Source: an uncultured Gemmatimonadales bacterium
GTDB taxonomy: Bacteria; Gemmatimonadota; Gemmatimonadetes; Palauibacterales; Palauibacteraceae
Assembly (NCBI GenBank): GCA_947259585.1
Contig: CAMYMV010000005.1
Span: 1-64,000, forward strand
DNA length: 64,000 bases
Reading direction: 5' to 3'
In this document: in pieces, positions 37,567 through 45,476 of the stretch
Position numbering within the stretch: position 1 is the stretch's first letter
How the letters are laid out: each line of letters begins with the position of its first letter
Notes under the pieces: generated by a model
What the model was told of the DNA's origin: nothing
The model's database searches: none
Seen by the model: only the letters and a program-made list of their open reading frames with translations
Position numbers and translations under genes: made by a program

Positions 37567-38178
37567 ATGGACTGGGGCCTGCTCCATCTCTCGGTCCACC
37601 ACATTCCTGTCGTCCTTTCCATCGCCGGGGGACTCGCCGCGCTTGCCGGACTCCTGCTTCGGCGGCCCGGAGTCGTCCACTTCGCCGCGGTCTCCCTCCT
37701 GCTGGCCGCCGCGGCGTCGCCCGTCGCGTATCTGTCGGGCAGGGCGGCCGCATCGGCGCTCGGCGTCGAGATCGGCGGTGACCCCTCGCAGCCTGACGCC
37801 CTTCGCTCCGTGGTCGACGCGCACGCCGCCTATGGCCTGGCCGCGACGATCGCTCTGCTGATGGCTGGAGTGGCCGCCGTCGCTTGGCTGCGTGGCCGAA
37901 CGGGCCGAGGCGTGACGGGAGGGATGGCGCTCCTCGGCCTGCTGGCCGCCGGCCTCTCTGCAGCCGCCGGCCGGGAGGGTGGGGAGATCCGGCACGGACC
38001 CCCAGGCTCCGCGGCGCTAGAACACCTTGATGGGCGGGATGTACTTGTCGGGGTTGGCTCTCAGGTCGGCGAGGATGCTGTTCAGCTCCACGATCATCCG
38101 GAGCAGCTCCTCGTAGAGGGCCTCGTCGACGATAAGCTGGCCGATGGACCCCTCGCCGGAGCGCAAGCCGGCCAGTAG
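37567..38178 (+). CDS. Small multi-helix membrane protein (DUF2231-like)
   Basis: The first ~145 residues hold four hydrophobic segments with a family-like HLSVHHIPVVLSIAGG start, SGRAAASAL in the middle and a GREGGEIRHG end, as in DUF2231-like membrane proteins. Beyond that the frame runs on for about 55 residues antisense to the mlaD gene before stopping at 38178. That tail does not look membrane-like and is probably non-homologous read-through. The start is two bases after the greA stop. Function unknown. Confidence 0.6.
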   Translation: MDWGLLHLSVHHIPVVLSIAGGLAALAGLLLRRPGVVHFAAVSLLLAAAASPVAYLSGRAAASALGVEIGGDPSQPDALRSVVDAHAAYGLAATIALLMAGVAAVAWLRGRTGRGVTGGMALLGLLAAGLSAAAGREGGEIRHGPPGSAALEHLDGRDVLVGVGSQVGEDAVQLHDHPEQLLVEGLVDDKLADGPLAGAQAGQ

Positions 38179-38997
38179 CGAATCAGTACTGGAGGCGGCG
38201 CCGGCCAGCGACTCGTACAGGGAGTCCGAGTCCAGGAGCCGCCCGAGAGACCCCTCGCCGCGAGCCAGCTTCGCCGTGACGCTATCCAGCGACTCCATGG
38301 CGCCCACCAGGCGATCGTAGAGCTCGTCGTCCTTCACCAGGCGTCCGAGCGCCCCCTCGCCCGAGTTCACGGAGGCCAGCAGCCGTGAAAGGTCGCCGCT
38401 CATGCCCACCAGGTGATCGTACAGGTCCCGGTTGACCAGCAGCTGCCCGACGGTTCCCTCGCCGGCCAGGAGGTCCCGTGTGAGGGCGTCCAGCGACCGG
38501 ACCAGGTCGGTGAGGCTGACGACGGCCGTCGAGGCTTCGTCCAGGAGCTCGGCATAGTCGAAGACCTCGGCCGCCACCAGGGTATCGCCAGGCTCGAGGG
38601 TTCGGGCACCCGGGCTTCCGGGCTCGATGTCGATGATCCGGTCGCCCAGCAGGCCCAGCGTCCTGATGCGCGCGCGGGAGTCCGACCTGATCTGGCCGCG
38701 TACCTGCCGGTTGATCGCGAGCCACACCGCGAGCCCCTCGCCGGTCGGGGGGCGGTCCTCGGGTCCGATGAAGCTTATCCGGGCCACCTGGCCCACCGGC
38801 TGGCCTGCCAGCTGAACGGAAGCGCCCGGAGCGAGGCCCTGGGCTGAGCGCATCAGCGTCACCAGCTCGTACCGATCTCCGAAGACGCTCCCCATGTCGC
38901 CTATGTAGAAGATGCCGACTGCGAGAAGAACGAGCGCGATGATCATCATCACGCCCACCTTCACTTCCTCCCAGGTGATGGCTCTGGATCGCCTCAT
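38017..38997 (-). CDS. mlaD: MlaD-like MCE-domain protein with 34-residue repeats
   Basis: The 326-residue protein has one N-terminal membrane anchor (VGVMMIIALVLLAVGIFYIG), one MCE domain (residues ~42-128, with SAQGLAPGASVQLAGQPVG and LGLLGDRIIDI), and a long helical C-terminal part. That part holds four tandem 34-residue repeats at 179-212, 213-246, 247-280 and 281-314, each beginning GEGxxGxL and containing LY[DE]xL. It should be the periplasmic lipid-carrying component of an Mla-type ABC transporter, with the repeats extending the needle. It is transcribed after mlaE and mlaF. Confidence 0.9.
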   Translation of the reverse strand: MRRSRAITWEEVKVGVMMIIALVLLAVGIFYIGDMGSVFGDRYELVTLMRSAQGLAPGASVQLAGQPVGQVARISFIGPEDRPPTGEGLAVWLAINRQVRGQIRSDSRARIRTLGLLGDRIIDIEPGSPGARTLEPGDTLVAAEVFDYAELLDEASTAVVSLTDLVRSLDALTRDLLAGEGTVGQLLVNRDLYDHLVGMSGDLSRLLASVNSGEGALGRLVKDDELYDRLVGAMESLDSVTAKLARGEGSLGRLLDSDSLYESLAGAASSTDSLLAGLRSGEGSIGQLIVDEALYEELLRMIVELNSILADLRANPDKYIPPIKVF

Positions 38998-39027
38998 CCA
39001 AGCTCCCGCCGGCCCTGCGCTACCGGC

Positions 39028-39801
39028 CTATTCGAGGTATTCACGGACGTATTCGTCATCGGATGCGAGCATCTCGGCAGGCGTGCCGATGAAGATAATC
39101 CGCCCGCTCTGCAGCAGCGCGATGCGATTCGCGATCCGGCAGGCCGAGCGGGTGTCATGCGTGACGACGATCGAGCTCACGTGGAGCTCGCGCCTCAGCT
39201 TGACGATCAGGTTGTCGATCGTGCGCGTGGTGATCGGGTCCAGTCCGCTCGTCGGCTCGTCGAACAGGAGGATCTCCGGGCGGTGAACGATCGCCCTGGC
39301 GATCGCCACCCGCTTCTTCATGCCTCCGGAGAGCTCCGATGGGAGAAGGCTCTCTACCCTCCGGTAATCCAGGTCGACGAAGGAGAGCGCCTCCCGCACG
39401 CGTCCGGAGATCTCCTCCAGCGAAAGCTCGGTGTGCTCGAACAGCGGGAAGCCGACGTTGTCGAAGATCGACAGGGAATCGAAGAGCGCCGACCCCTGGA
39501 AGACCATGCCCATCCTCTGCCGGGCCTCGAAGATCTCGGCGCGTCCAGCCGTCTCGATGTCGTGGCCCAGGACCTCCACGTGGCCGGAGTCCGGCTCCTC
39601 GAGGTGGAGAATGAGCTTGAGGATCGTGCTCTTGCCGACGCCGCTTCCGCCCAGGACGCACATCGTCTCGCCGCGGCGGACTGAGAATCCGATCTCGTCC
39701 AGGACGACGTGGCTCCCGTACGTGAGCCGCACGTCGTGCAGCATGACGACCGGTCCGTTCTGGCCGGGGCTCGGCATCGCTTGGGACATTCGTTTCGTCA
39801 C
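39028..39801 (-). CDS. mlaF: Mla-type ABC transporter ATP-binding protein
   Basis: The 257-residue ATPase has Walker A GGSGVGKST, the signature LSGGMKKRVAIARA and Walker B ILLFDEPTSGLDP. It also has the LYGS-type start (MLHDVRLTYGSHVVLDEIG) of MlaF/Ttg2A. GTG 39801 overlaps the permease stop (GTGA); ATG 39789 is an alternative start. It powers lipid transport between the two membranes with MlaE and MlaD. Confidence 0.93.
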   Translation of the reverse strand: MTKRMSQAMPSPGQNGPVVMLHDVRLTYGSHVVLDEIGFSVRRGETMCVLGGSGVGKSTILKLILHLEEPDSGHVEVLGHDIETAGRAEIFEARQRMGMVFQGSALFDSLSIFDNVGFPLFEHTELSLEEISGRVREALSFVDLDYRRVESLLPSELSGGMKKRVAIARAIVHRPEILLFDEPTSGLDPITTRTIDNLIVKLRRELHVSSIVVTHDTRSACRIANRIALLQSGRIIFIGTPAEMLASDDEYVREYLE

Positions 39802-40622
39802 TCGATCAGCAGAGCGATCAGCAGCTGGGTGAGAAAGTAGTCCGAGGCCAGGATCAGGATGGACGAGCTGACCACCGCCTGGGTGGTCGCGCGGCCGACG
39901 CCCTCCGTGCCTCCACGCGTGGTCATCCCGTAGTAGCACGAAGTCAGCGCCATGATCCCACCGAAGACGAGCGGTTTCAGAAGCCCCCCGAAGACATCGA
40001 TCGGGATGTAGCGGAGAATGAACCCCGTGTCCGCCAGCGACTGGTAGACCGAGCGCAGGTAGAGCGTGGCCGTGAGATCCAGCTTTACCACAGCGATGAG
40101 CATTCCTCCGCCGATGGCGATGACGTCCATGATGACGGTCAGCACCGGGAGCATGACCAGCGCCGCCAGGAACCGCGGCGTCACGAGCTTTCGCACGGGA
40201 TCGACGCCCAGCGTGTTCAGGGCGTCGATCTGCTCGGTGATCCGCATCGATCCGAGTTGCGCCGCCATCCCGGAGCCTGCCCGGCCGGTGACCATGAGAG
40301 CGGTGAGCACGGGTCCGAGCTCTCGAACGGCGCTCGCTCCGACGAGTCGGCCGATGTAGATGGTCGCCCCGAACTGCTTCATCTCGACGGATGATTGCAG
40401 CGCCAGCACCATGCCGGTGAAGAGGCCGGTGAGTGCGACGATGCCGAGCGAGGCGACACCAATCGTGTCCATCTGCTGTGCGAGGTCACGCCAGTAGAAG
40501 GGCCGGGTCACGGCGGACGCCAGGACCCGGCCGAGCAGGCCGAAGTAGCTCTGGACCCGGTACGCCGCGGCCTTGAGAGCTTCGTTTAGCCAACGGATGG
40601 GAGAGATGCGGGAGGATGACAT
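39798..40622 (-). CDS. mlaE: Mla-type ABC transporter permease
   Basis: The 274-residue MlaE-family permease has about five to six hydrophobic segments and the family motifs ALTGLFTGMVLALQSSVEMKQFG, VRELGPVLTALMVTGRAGSG and GSMRITEQIDALNTLGVDP. ATG 40622 is chosen because homology begins there; the frame is open to 40670. It is first in an E-F-D operon. mlaC, mlaB and mlaA are absent nearby. Confidence 0.93.
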   Translation of the reverse strand: MSSSRISPIRWLNEALKAAAYRVQSYFGLLGRVLASAVTRPFYWRDLAQQMDTIGVASLGIVALTGLFTGMVLALQSSVEMKQFGATIYIGRLVGASAVRELGPVLTALMVTGRAGSGMAAQLGSMRITEQIDALNTLGVDPVRKLVTPRFLAALVMLPVLTVIMDVIAIGGGMLIAVVKLDLTATLYLRSVYQSLADTGFILRYIPIDVFGGLLKPLVFGGIMALTSCYYGMTTRGGTEGVGRATTQAVVSSSILILASDYFLTQLLIALLIE

Positions 40623-40745
40623 TCGGCCGCAGGTTAGATCCGACGACAACTCGGCGCAACCGCTGGCCAATCGGCCTCTCGGCTCTCAGGTTTCTGGGCG
40701 AGCGCGAACGCCTCCGGCCGCCGACGAGGGAAGGGAGACACAGGC

Positions 40746-41120
40746 ATGAAACCGGTCCGCACGGACGAGGCTCCCGGAGCCATCGGCCCCTACACGCAGG
40801 CGATCGAAACCGGAGGGATGGTGTACTCCTCCGGCCAGATCGGATTGGATCCCGAGACCGGCGAGCTCGTCGAGGGAATCGAGGCCCAGACGCACCGCGT
40901 CATGCGCAACCTGCAAGGCGTGCTCGCGGCGGCCGGGCTCGATTTCGGCGCGGTGGTGAAGACGACGATCTTCCTCGCGGACATGGAAGACTTCGTCACC
41001 GTGAACGGGATCTACGCGGAGTACCTCGACGAGCCGTATCCCGCCCGGTCCACGGTCGAGGTGGCTCGTCTTCCCAAGGATGCACGGATCGAGGTGGACC
41101 TGGTGGCGAAGCGACGGTGA
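40746..41120 (+). CDS. ridA: RidA-family enamine/imine deaminase
   Basis: The 124-residue protein matches RidA: APGAIGPYTQAIETGGMVYSSGQIGLDP, then LAAAGLDFGAVVKTTIFLADMEDF and PARSTVEVARLPKDARIEVD with the conserved Arg. RidA hydrolyses reactive 2-aminoacrylate and related imines. A GGGAAGGGAG Shine-Dalgarno sequence precedes ATG 40746. It is divergent from the Mla operon. Confidence 0.93.
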   Translation: MKPVRTDEAPGAIGPYTQAIETGGMVYSSGQIGLDPETGELVEGIEAQTHRVMRNLQGVLAAAGLDFGAVVKTTIFLADMEDFVTVNGIYAEYLDEPYPARSTVEVARLPKDARIEVDLVAKRR

Positions 41121-41165
41121 GCTCTGGAGCCGCCGGCGACGGACGCCCGGTGCGGCAGGGTTCAC

Positions 41166-41263
41166 GGGAGCGGATGGAGGACTGGTGTCTCCTGCGGTCT
41201 TCAAAACCGACACGACGGCCGTGAAGGTCGTTGGCTGGGTTCGATTCCCAGACGCTCCCGCCA
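41166..41263 (+). tRNA. selC: tRNA-Sec (anticodon TCA)
   Basis: The 98-base gene has an acceptor GGGAGCG (41166-41172) pairing with CGCTCCC (41253-41259), then G and an encoded CCA (41261-41263). The anticodon loop CTTCAAA, closed by CGGT/ACCG, has TCA at 41201-41203. The T-arm is CTGGG-TTCGATT-CCCAG. A long variable arm (CGAC...GTCG) separates anticodon and T arms, as required for selenocysteine tRNA. The eighth acceptor pair looks mismatched (G-A). SelB is encoded at 32.8-34.7 kb. Confidence 0.95.
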
Positions 41264-41883
41264 TTCGCCTCCCGGCGCGTGGCCGGCTCCTGTTCATCCT
41301 GCTGACGGCCGCTGCCCTCTCGTTTACCACCGCGGCCCCGGGTCTGGCCCCGGCGCTTGGAGCGCAGGAACCCGAGCCTCCCCCCGCCGGCCAGGACACA
41401 CTCCCGTCGGAAGAGGATGCGGAGGGAGATCCGGTGGTGGGGGAAGGGACGGAAGGACAGGCCGAGGAGGGCGGCGCGGTGGCCGAGGCGGAGGATTCCG
41501 ATCAAGCCGCCCCGGATCGCGAACGGCCGGTCAGTCCCGCCGGCGCCATGCTCCGCTCGGTTATCGTTCCGGGCTGGGGTCAGACCGCCGCTCACCAGCC
41601 GGCTCGAGGTGCCATCTACTTCACGGTGTGGTCCGGCGGCATCTTCATGATCATCAAATCCAATTCCGAGCTGAACGCGGCCAAGCGCGCCGAAGATGAG
41701 GAGCTGATCGACAGCCGATCGCAGGCCAGGGAGGATTGGATACTCTTCACCGGCCTCTGGGCACTGCTCAGCGGTGTGGACGCCTGGGTATCGGCACAGT
41801 TCGCCGGTTTCGAGGGCGAGGTGCGTCCGCCCCAGGACGGCTCTCCCGGAGTCGAGTTCAGCTATCCCGTGAAGCTCTTTTGA
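41221..41883 (+). CDS. DUF5683-like membrane protein; start overlaps tRNA-Sec
   Basis: The protein has a signal-like stretch (LLFILLTAAALSFTTAA), an acidic Pro/Glu linker and then a DUF5683-type region (SVIVPGWGQTAAHQPARGAIYF, FMIIKSNSELNAAKRAED, WILFTGLWALLSGVDAWVSAQF). There is no in-frame ATG, GTG or TTG between the end of tRNA-Sec and the signal peptide. The nearest is GTG 41221, inside the tRNA variable arm, so the true start is uncertain and may be an ATT or CTG just after the tRNA. Function unknown. Confidence 0.6.
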   Translation: MKVVGWVRFPDAPAIRLPARGRLLFILLTAAALSFTTAAPGLAPALGAQEPEPPPAGQDTLPSEEDAEGDPVVGEGTEGQAEEGGAVAEAEDSDQAAPDRERPVSPAGAMLRSVIVPGWGQTAAHQPARGAIYFTVWSGGIFMIIKSNSELNAAKRAEDEELIDSRSQAREDWILFTGLWALLSGVDAWVSAQFAGFEGEVRPPQDGSPGVEFSYPVKLF

Positions 41884-41902
41884 CCCGCATGGCCTGGTCG
41901 GG

Positions 41903-42733
41903 ATGAACCGCCCCCGGGAGCTGCTTCCGCACGCGCCGATCGGAGTCTTCGACTCCGGCGTCGGAGGGCTGACGGTGGTGCACGCCCTGCGCGAGAGACT
42001 CCCCTTCGAGTCGATCCTCTACCTGGGGGACACCGCTCGCGTCCCCTACGGGCCGAAGTCTCCGGATACCGTCCGGAGATACGCCGGCGAAGCCGCCGAC
42101 TTTCTGCTTGCCAGGGACGTGAAGCTCATCGTGATCGCGTGCAATACCGCGACCGCGCGGGCGGCGGAAGATGTGGCATCGCGCGTGCCGGTTCCCGTGG
42201 TGGGCGTCATCGAGCCGGGCGCGACGGAGGCAGCCCGGAGGTCCCGCGACGGCATGATCGGAGTCATCGGGACGCAGGGCACGATCGAGAGTGGCATCTA
42301 CGAGCGGGTGATCAGGGGGCTCCGTCCCGATGCGACCGTGTTGAGCGTGCCGTGTCCCCTCTTCGTGGCGCTTGCCGAGGAGGGATGGACACATGGTGAC
42401 GTGGCGCGCCTCACGGCCGAGCGGTACCTGGAGCCTCTGTTGCGAAGAGAGATCGACACGCTCGTGCTGGGCTGCACCCACTACCCGTTGCTCAAGCCGC
42501 TTCTCAGCGAAGTCGCTGCGGATGTGGAGCTCATCGATTCCGCGGAGGCGACGGCGTCGGTCGTCGCCAGCACCCTGGCCGACCTGGAGATCGCCGCCGA
42601 ACCGACCGGTCGCCCGCCCACGGCTCGCTACTTCGTGACGGATGACGCCCGGCAGTTCGGCGCGGTGGCGAAGAGGTTCCTGGGAGAGCCGGTCGACAGC
42701 CTGGAGTGGGTCAGTCTCGGTGCCAGTGCCTGA
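41903..42733 (+). CDS. murI: Glutamate racemase
   Basis: The 276-residue enzyme makes D-glutamate for peptidoglycan. The two catalytic cysteines are Cys80 (VIACNTATA) and Cys191 (LGCTHYPLL), and GVFDSGVGGLTVV and YLGDTARVPYG are typical N-terminal motifs. It is convergent with the LpxH-like gene, overlapping by 23 bases at the 3' ends. Confidence 0.96.
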   Translation: MNRPRELLPHAPIGVFDSGVGGLTVVHALRERLPFESILYLGDTARVPYGPKSPDTVRRYAGEAADFLLARDVKLIVIACNTATARAAEDVASRVPVPVVGVIEPGATEAARRSRDGMIGVIGTQGTIESGIYERVIRGLRPDATVLSVPCPLFVALAEEGWTHGDVARLTAERYLEPLLRREIDTLVLGCTHYPLLKPLLSEVAADVELIDSAEATASVVASTLADLEIAAEPTGRPPTARYFVTDDARQFGAVAKRFLGEPVDSLEWVSLGASA

Positions 42734-43472
42734 GCTCGATCGAATCGGCCGTGAGCAGCGCGTAGCTGCGGTGGTGGATCCAGTCTCCGGCGTTCAGATA
42801 GTGGCGTCCGGGCTCGACCTCGACCAGCTCGGGCCGGTGGGTGTCCCCGAACACGACGAGGTCGATCTCCGGGCGGCTCGCCAGCAGGGCTCGGGCATGC
42901 TCGCCGAGTCGGTCAGCCCGCTCGTTATCATCTCCACCATCCCCCGCCTGGCCCTCCAGTCGGGCCGGCGTCCCGCTGACCCGCCGGACGAGCGGGAGCG
43001 AGAGATCCGGCGGCGCGAGCCGGAAGAGAGCGCGGAAGGCTCGACTCCTGATCACCCCTCGGAACGCCCGATAGGCGCCCTCGCCGTCCAGCAGGCCGTC
43101 GCCGTGAGCCACGTAGGCCCGCCGGTTCGCCAGCGCCGTCGTGACGGGAGCGTCGAGCAACTCGATTCCGATCTCCTCGCCGAGGAAGCTGCCCGTCCAG
43201 GCATCGTGGTTTCCACCGACGAGACGTACCCTGACGCCCGCATCCACCAGATCGGCGAGGCGGCGCAGGACCGGGAAGTAGCGACGCAGGATGACGCTGT
43301 GGTACTCGAACCAGAAATCGAACAGGTCGCCGTTGATCAACAGCTCGTCGACCTTGCCGGGAAGCGACTGCAGGAAGGAGAGAAACGTCTCCTCGCCTTC
43401 CGGCGGAATCTCGCCGAGGTGAATGTCGGAGACGACGATGGTGGGTCGAGCGGGCGTACCGGAAGCGGTCAT
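42711..43472 (-). CDS. lpxH: LpxH-like UDP-2,3-diacylglucosamine diphosphatase
   Basis: The 253-residue metallophosphatase has the full motif series: SDIHLG, NGDLFDFWFEY, GGNHDAW, VAHGDGL, GDTHRP and LNAGDWI. LpxH cleaves UDP-diacylglucosamine to lipid X in lipid A synthesis. The sequence fits the LpxH-like family, but other calcineurin-type phosphatases are close. ATG 43472 starts where homology begins and overlaps a divergent start at 43471. It supports an LPS-containing outer membrane. Confidence 0.8.
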   Translation of the reverse strand: MTASGTPARPTIVVSDIHLGEIPPEGEETFLSFLQSLPGKVDELLINGDLFDFWFEYHSVILRRYFPVLRRLADLVDAGVRVRLVGGNHDAWTGSFLGEEIGIELLDAPVTTALANRRAYVAHGDGLLDGEGAYRAFRGVIRSRAFRALFRLAPPDLSLPLVRRVSGTPARLEGQAGDGGDDNERADRLGEHARALLASRPEIDLVVFGDTHRPELVEVEPGRHYLNAGDWIHHRSYALLTADSIELRHWHRD

Positions 43473-43953
43473 GCCGGAAGATAGATCCGGCGAACCCGAG
43501 CGCGAAACGCGTGGCGTCCCGGATGGACCATCGGGTGACGCCACGCGCGGAAGCCCGCACTCCGTGGAGGTGACGGTTCGCTACGCGGAGACGGATCAGA
43601 TGGGCCGTGCCCACCATGGCGTCTATGTCGTCTGGTGCGAGCTCGGCCGTACCTCGATGATGCGTGAGCGCGGCGTTTCCTACGCTGAGATGGAGCGGAG
43701 CGGGGTGCTTCTGCCCGTGACACGCCTGAAAGTGGAGTATCGCGCCGCGGCGTACTACGAGGAGACGGTCCGCATCGAGACGAGAGTCGAAGCGGCCCGG
43801 AGCCGCTCGGTCAGGTTCGCCTACGAGATCATCGGCCCGGGGGAGCGCCTCCTCGCCCGGGCTCGCACCGACCTCGCCTGCATCGACGGCGAAGGCCGAA
43901 CGCGCAGGATCCCCGACGAGGTGCGCGAAGCTCTGCGGGCGGCCGCGCCATGA
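43471..43953 (+). CDS. YbgC/4-hydroxybenzoyl-CoA thioesterase family protein
   Basis: The hot-dog thioesterase begins at VEVTVRYAETDQMGRAHHG, with the catalytic Asp in AETDQMG, then VYVVWCELGRTSMMRERG and PVTRLKVEYRAAAYYEE. ATG 43471 gives 160 residues with a disordered Pro/Gly/Arg leader. GTG 43564, directly before the homology, is an attractive shorter start; ATG/GTG upstream to 43423 is also open. It should hydrolyse an acyl-CoA of unknown chain. It overlaps the next lipoprotein gene (ATGA). Confidence 0.82.
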   Translation: MPEDRSGEPERETRGVPDGPSGDATRGSPHSVEVTVRYAETDQMGRAHHGVYVVWCELGRTSMMRERGVSYAEMERSGVLLPVTRLKVEYRAAAYYEETVRIETRVEAARSRSVRFAYEIIGPGERLLARARTDLACIDGEGRTRRIPDEVREALRAAAP

Positions 43954-44627
43954 ACGGCTGGCGAGCGTTGGCGGCCGTGCTGATTCTGACGGCGATAGCC
44001 GGGTGCTCCAAGCAGGTGCAGACCGGACCGCCGCTCGCCGATCCCGAGATCGTCGCAGCGCGCGTTCGCCAGGCGACCGGCCCCCCCGGACCCTTTCGGC
44101 TGCGCTTCGACTGGCAGTACGCGGACGAGCACGGCCAGTTGAGCGGAGAGGGGGTGGCGCGATACAACCCGACCGACTCTCTGAGACTGGATCTCTTCGC
44201 GCCGGGAGACGCGTCGATGGGTGTCTCGCTCACGTCGAGCGGTCTGGCCACCCTGGGTGAGATCGAGGAGGTGAGACTGCCGGGCCCGGTCTTCCTCTAT
44301 GCGATGGCGGGGATCTTCCGCCCCGGCGGGACATCGCCGGGGCGTGGCTTTCTGGCCGACAGCGCACAGGTCCTGGTGTTTCCGGTCGGGAGCGACTCCC
44401 TCTTCGCCCACGTGCAGGGTTCTCGCGTTCTTCGGCTCGAAGAACGTCGCTCGGGACGCGTGCGGCAACGGATCGAGGTCTCGTGGGATGGCCTCGGGGT
44501 GTGGCCAAGGAGCGCCGAGTATCGCGATTTTGTAGAATCACGACGCGTCCGCTGGGAACTGACCGAGGCGACCGAGGTGCTGACCAGACATGCTGCCGAG
44601 ATCTACGAACTTCCTCATCGCATGTAG
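43950..44627 (+). CDS. Outer-membrane-type lipoprotein (DUF4292/LolB-like)
   Basis: The 225-residue protein has a signal ending LTAIAGC and then beta-rich sequence with alternating strands (FRLRFDWQYADEHG, DSLRLDLFAPGDAS, RVRQRIEVSWDG), as in LolB/LppX-type folds and DUF4292. Position between a thioesterase and an LptE-like gene suggests an envelope role. No specific function is assigned. Confidence 0.6.
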   Translation: MNGWRALAAVLILTAIAGCSKQVQTGPPLADPEIVAARVRQATGPPGPFRLRFDWQYADEHGQLSGEGVARYNPTDSLRLDLFAPGDASMGVSLTSSGLATLGEIEEVRLPGPVFLYAMAGIFRPGGTSPGRGFLADSAQVLVFPVGSDSLFAHVQGSRVLRLEERRSGRVRQRIEVSWDGLGVWPRSAEYRDFVESRRVRWELTEATEVLTRHAAEIYELPHRM

Positions 44628-45105
44628 CCTGGTCGCGGCTCTCGCCAGCGGCGGGTGCTACGGCTTCTCAGGGGGCGGCGGGCTGCCCTCCCACATGAAC
44701 ACGGCGTTCGTGCCGCCGGTCCAGAACGACACGCCCCGTTTCACGCTCACCGAGAGGATGACGCAGTCCCTCCTGGATGCCGTTCGCAGCAAGCTGGGGC
44801 TCCAGCTGGCCGCGGAGGGCGAGGCGGACCTCATCGTCACCGCCCGGATCACCCGGTACTCCGACATCGCTCTCAACTTCGATTCCCGGGAGGGGGAGAC
44901 GACCCAGGTCTTCCAGCGCCGCATCACCATTACCGCTGAAGTGGAGATCTTCGACACGGAGCTCGAGGAGATGTACTGGAGCTCCCGGTCGGTGACCGGG
45001 GTCGGCGAGTACGCGCCGGAGAACGAGCAGGAGGAGGTCGGGGAGATCATCGCGCTGGACAACCTTACCCAGAAGATCGTGGACGGAGCGCAGTCGGATT
45101 GGTAG
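44590..45105 (+). CDS. lptE: LptE-like LPS-assembly lipoprotein
   Basis: The 171-residue protein has a leader ending ASGGC and an LptE-type start CYGFSGGGGLPSHMNTAFVPPVQND, followed by LTERMTQSLLDAVRSKLGLQL and strand-rich sequence ending in a helix. LptE plugs and helps assemble the LptD translocon. The family is divergent, so the call rests on the N-terminal pattern and length. It overlaps the preceding lipoprotein gene by 38 bases. Confidence 0.7.
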   Translation: MLPRSTNFLIACSLVAALASGGCYGFSGGGGLPSHMNTAFVPPVQNDTPRFTLTERMTQSLLDAVRSKLGLQLAAEGEADLIVTARITRYSDIALNFDSREGETTQVFQRRITITAEVEIFDTELEEMYWSSRSVTGVGEYAPENEQEEVGEIIALDNLTQKIVDGAQSDW

Positions 45106-45476
45106 CTGAACCGGAGAGGCGCAGCAGGTCGCGAGGAGCCAGCCGTTTCGGCTGCCTCCTTGGCATCGCCCTCCTCGTGACCAGCTTCTACGTCGCCACC
45201 CTGTTCATCCGCGCCGAGATGAGATACCGGTCGGCTGCCGAGCGAATCCAGGAGCAGGCGAGTCTGATCAGCGTCGATGACCGGTCCGAGGCGAGAGAGA
45301 GGCTCGCCCCTGTAATCAGGGAGCTCGGGTTGCCTGCCGGCGCCGAGAGGTTCGCGGTGAAGCTGGCGCCGGGAGGCGCCCGAAGGTTCCGGCTGACCGT
45401 GGAGTACGCCGACACCCTTCAGGTCCTGAACTGGCAGAAGATCATCCCGCGCACCATCGAGGCCGAGACGTCGTGA
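45099..45476 (+). CDS. Single-pass membrane protein of unknown function
   Basis: The 125-residue protein has a basic N-terminus and one hydrophobic segment (FGCLLGIALLVTSFYVATLFI), followed by a soluble part with a helix (AEMRYRSAAERIQEQASLI) and two strands near the end (RRFRLTVEYADTLQV). It uses TTG 45099, overlapping the LptE stop, and overlaps the antiporter start. It resembles small pilin-like or DUF4845-like proteins only loosely, so no function is assigned. Confidence 0.6.
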   Translation: MVAEPERRSRSRGASRFGCLLGIALLVTSFYVATLFIRAEMRYRSAAERIQEQASLISVDDRSEARERLAPVIRELGLPAGAERFAVKLAPGGARRFRLTVEYADTLQVLNWQKIIPRTIEAETS

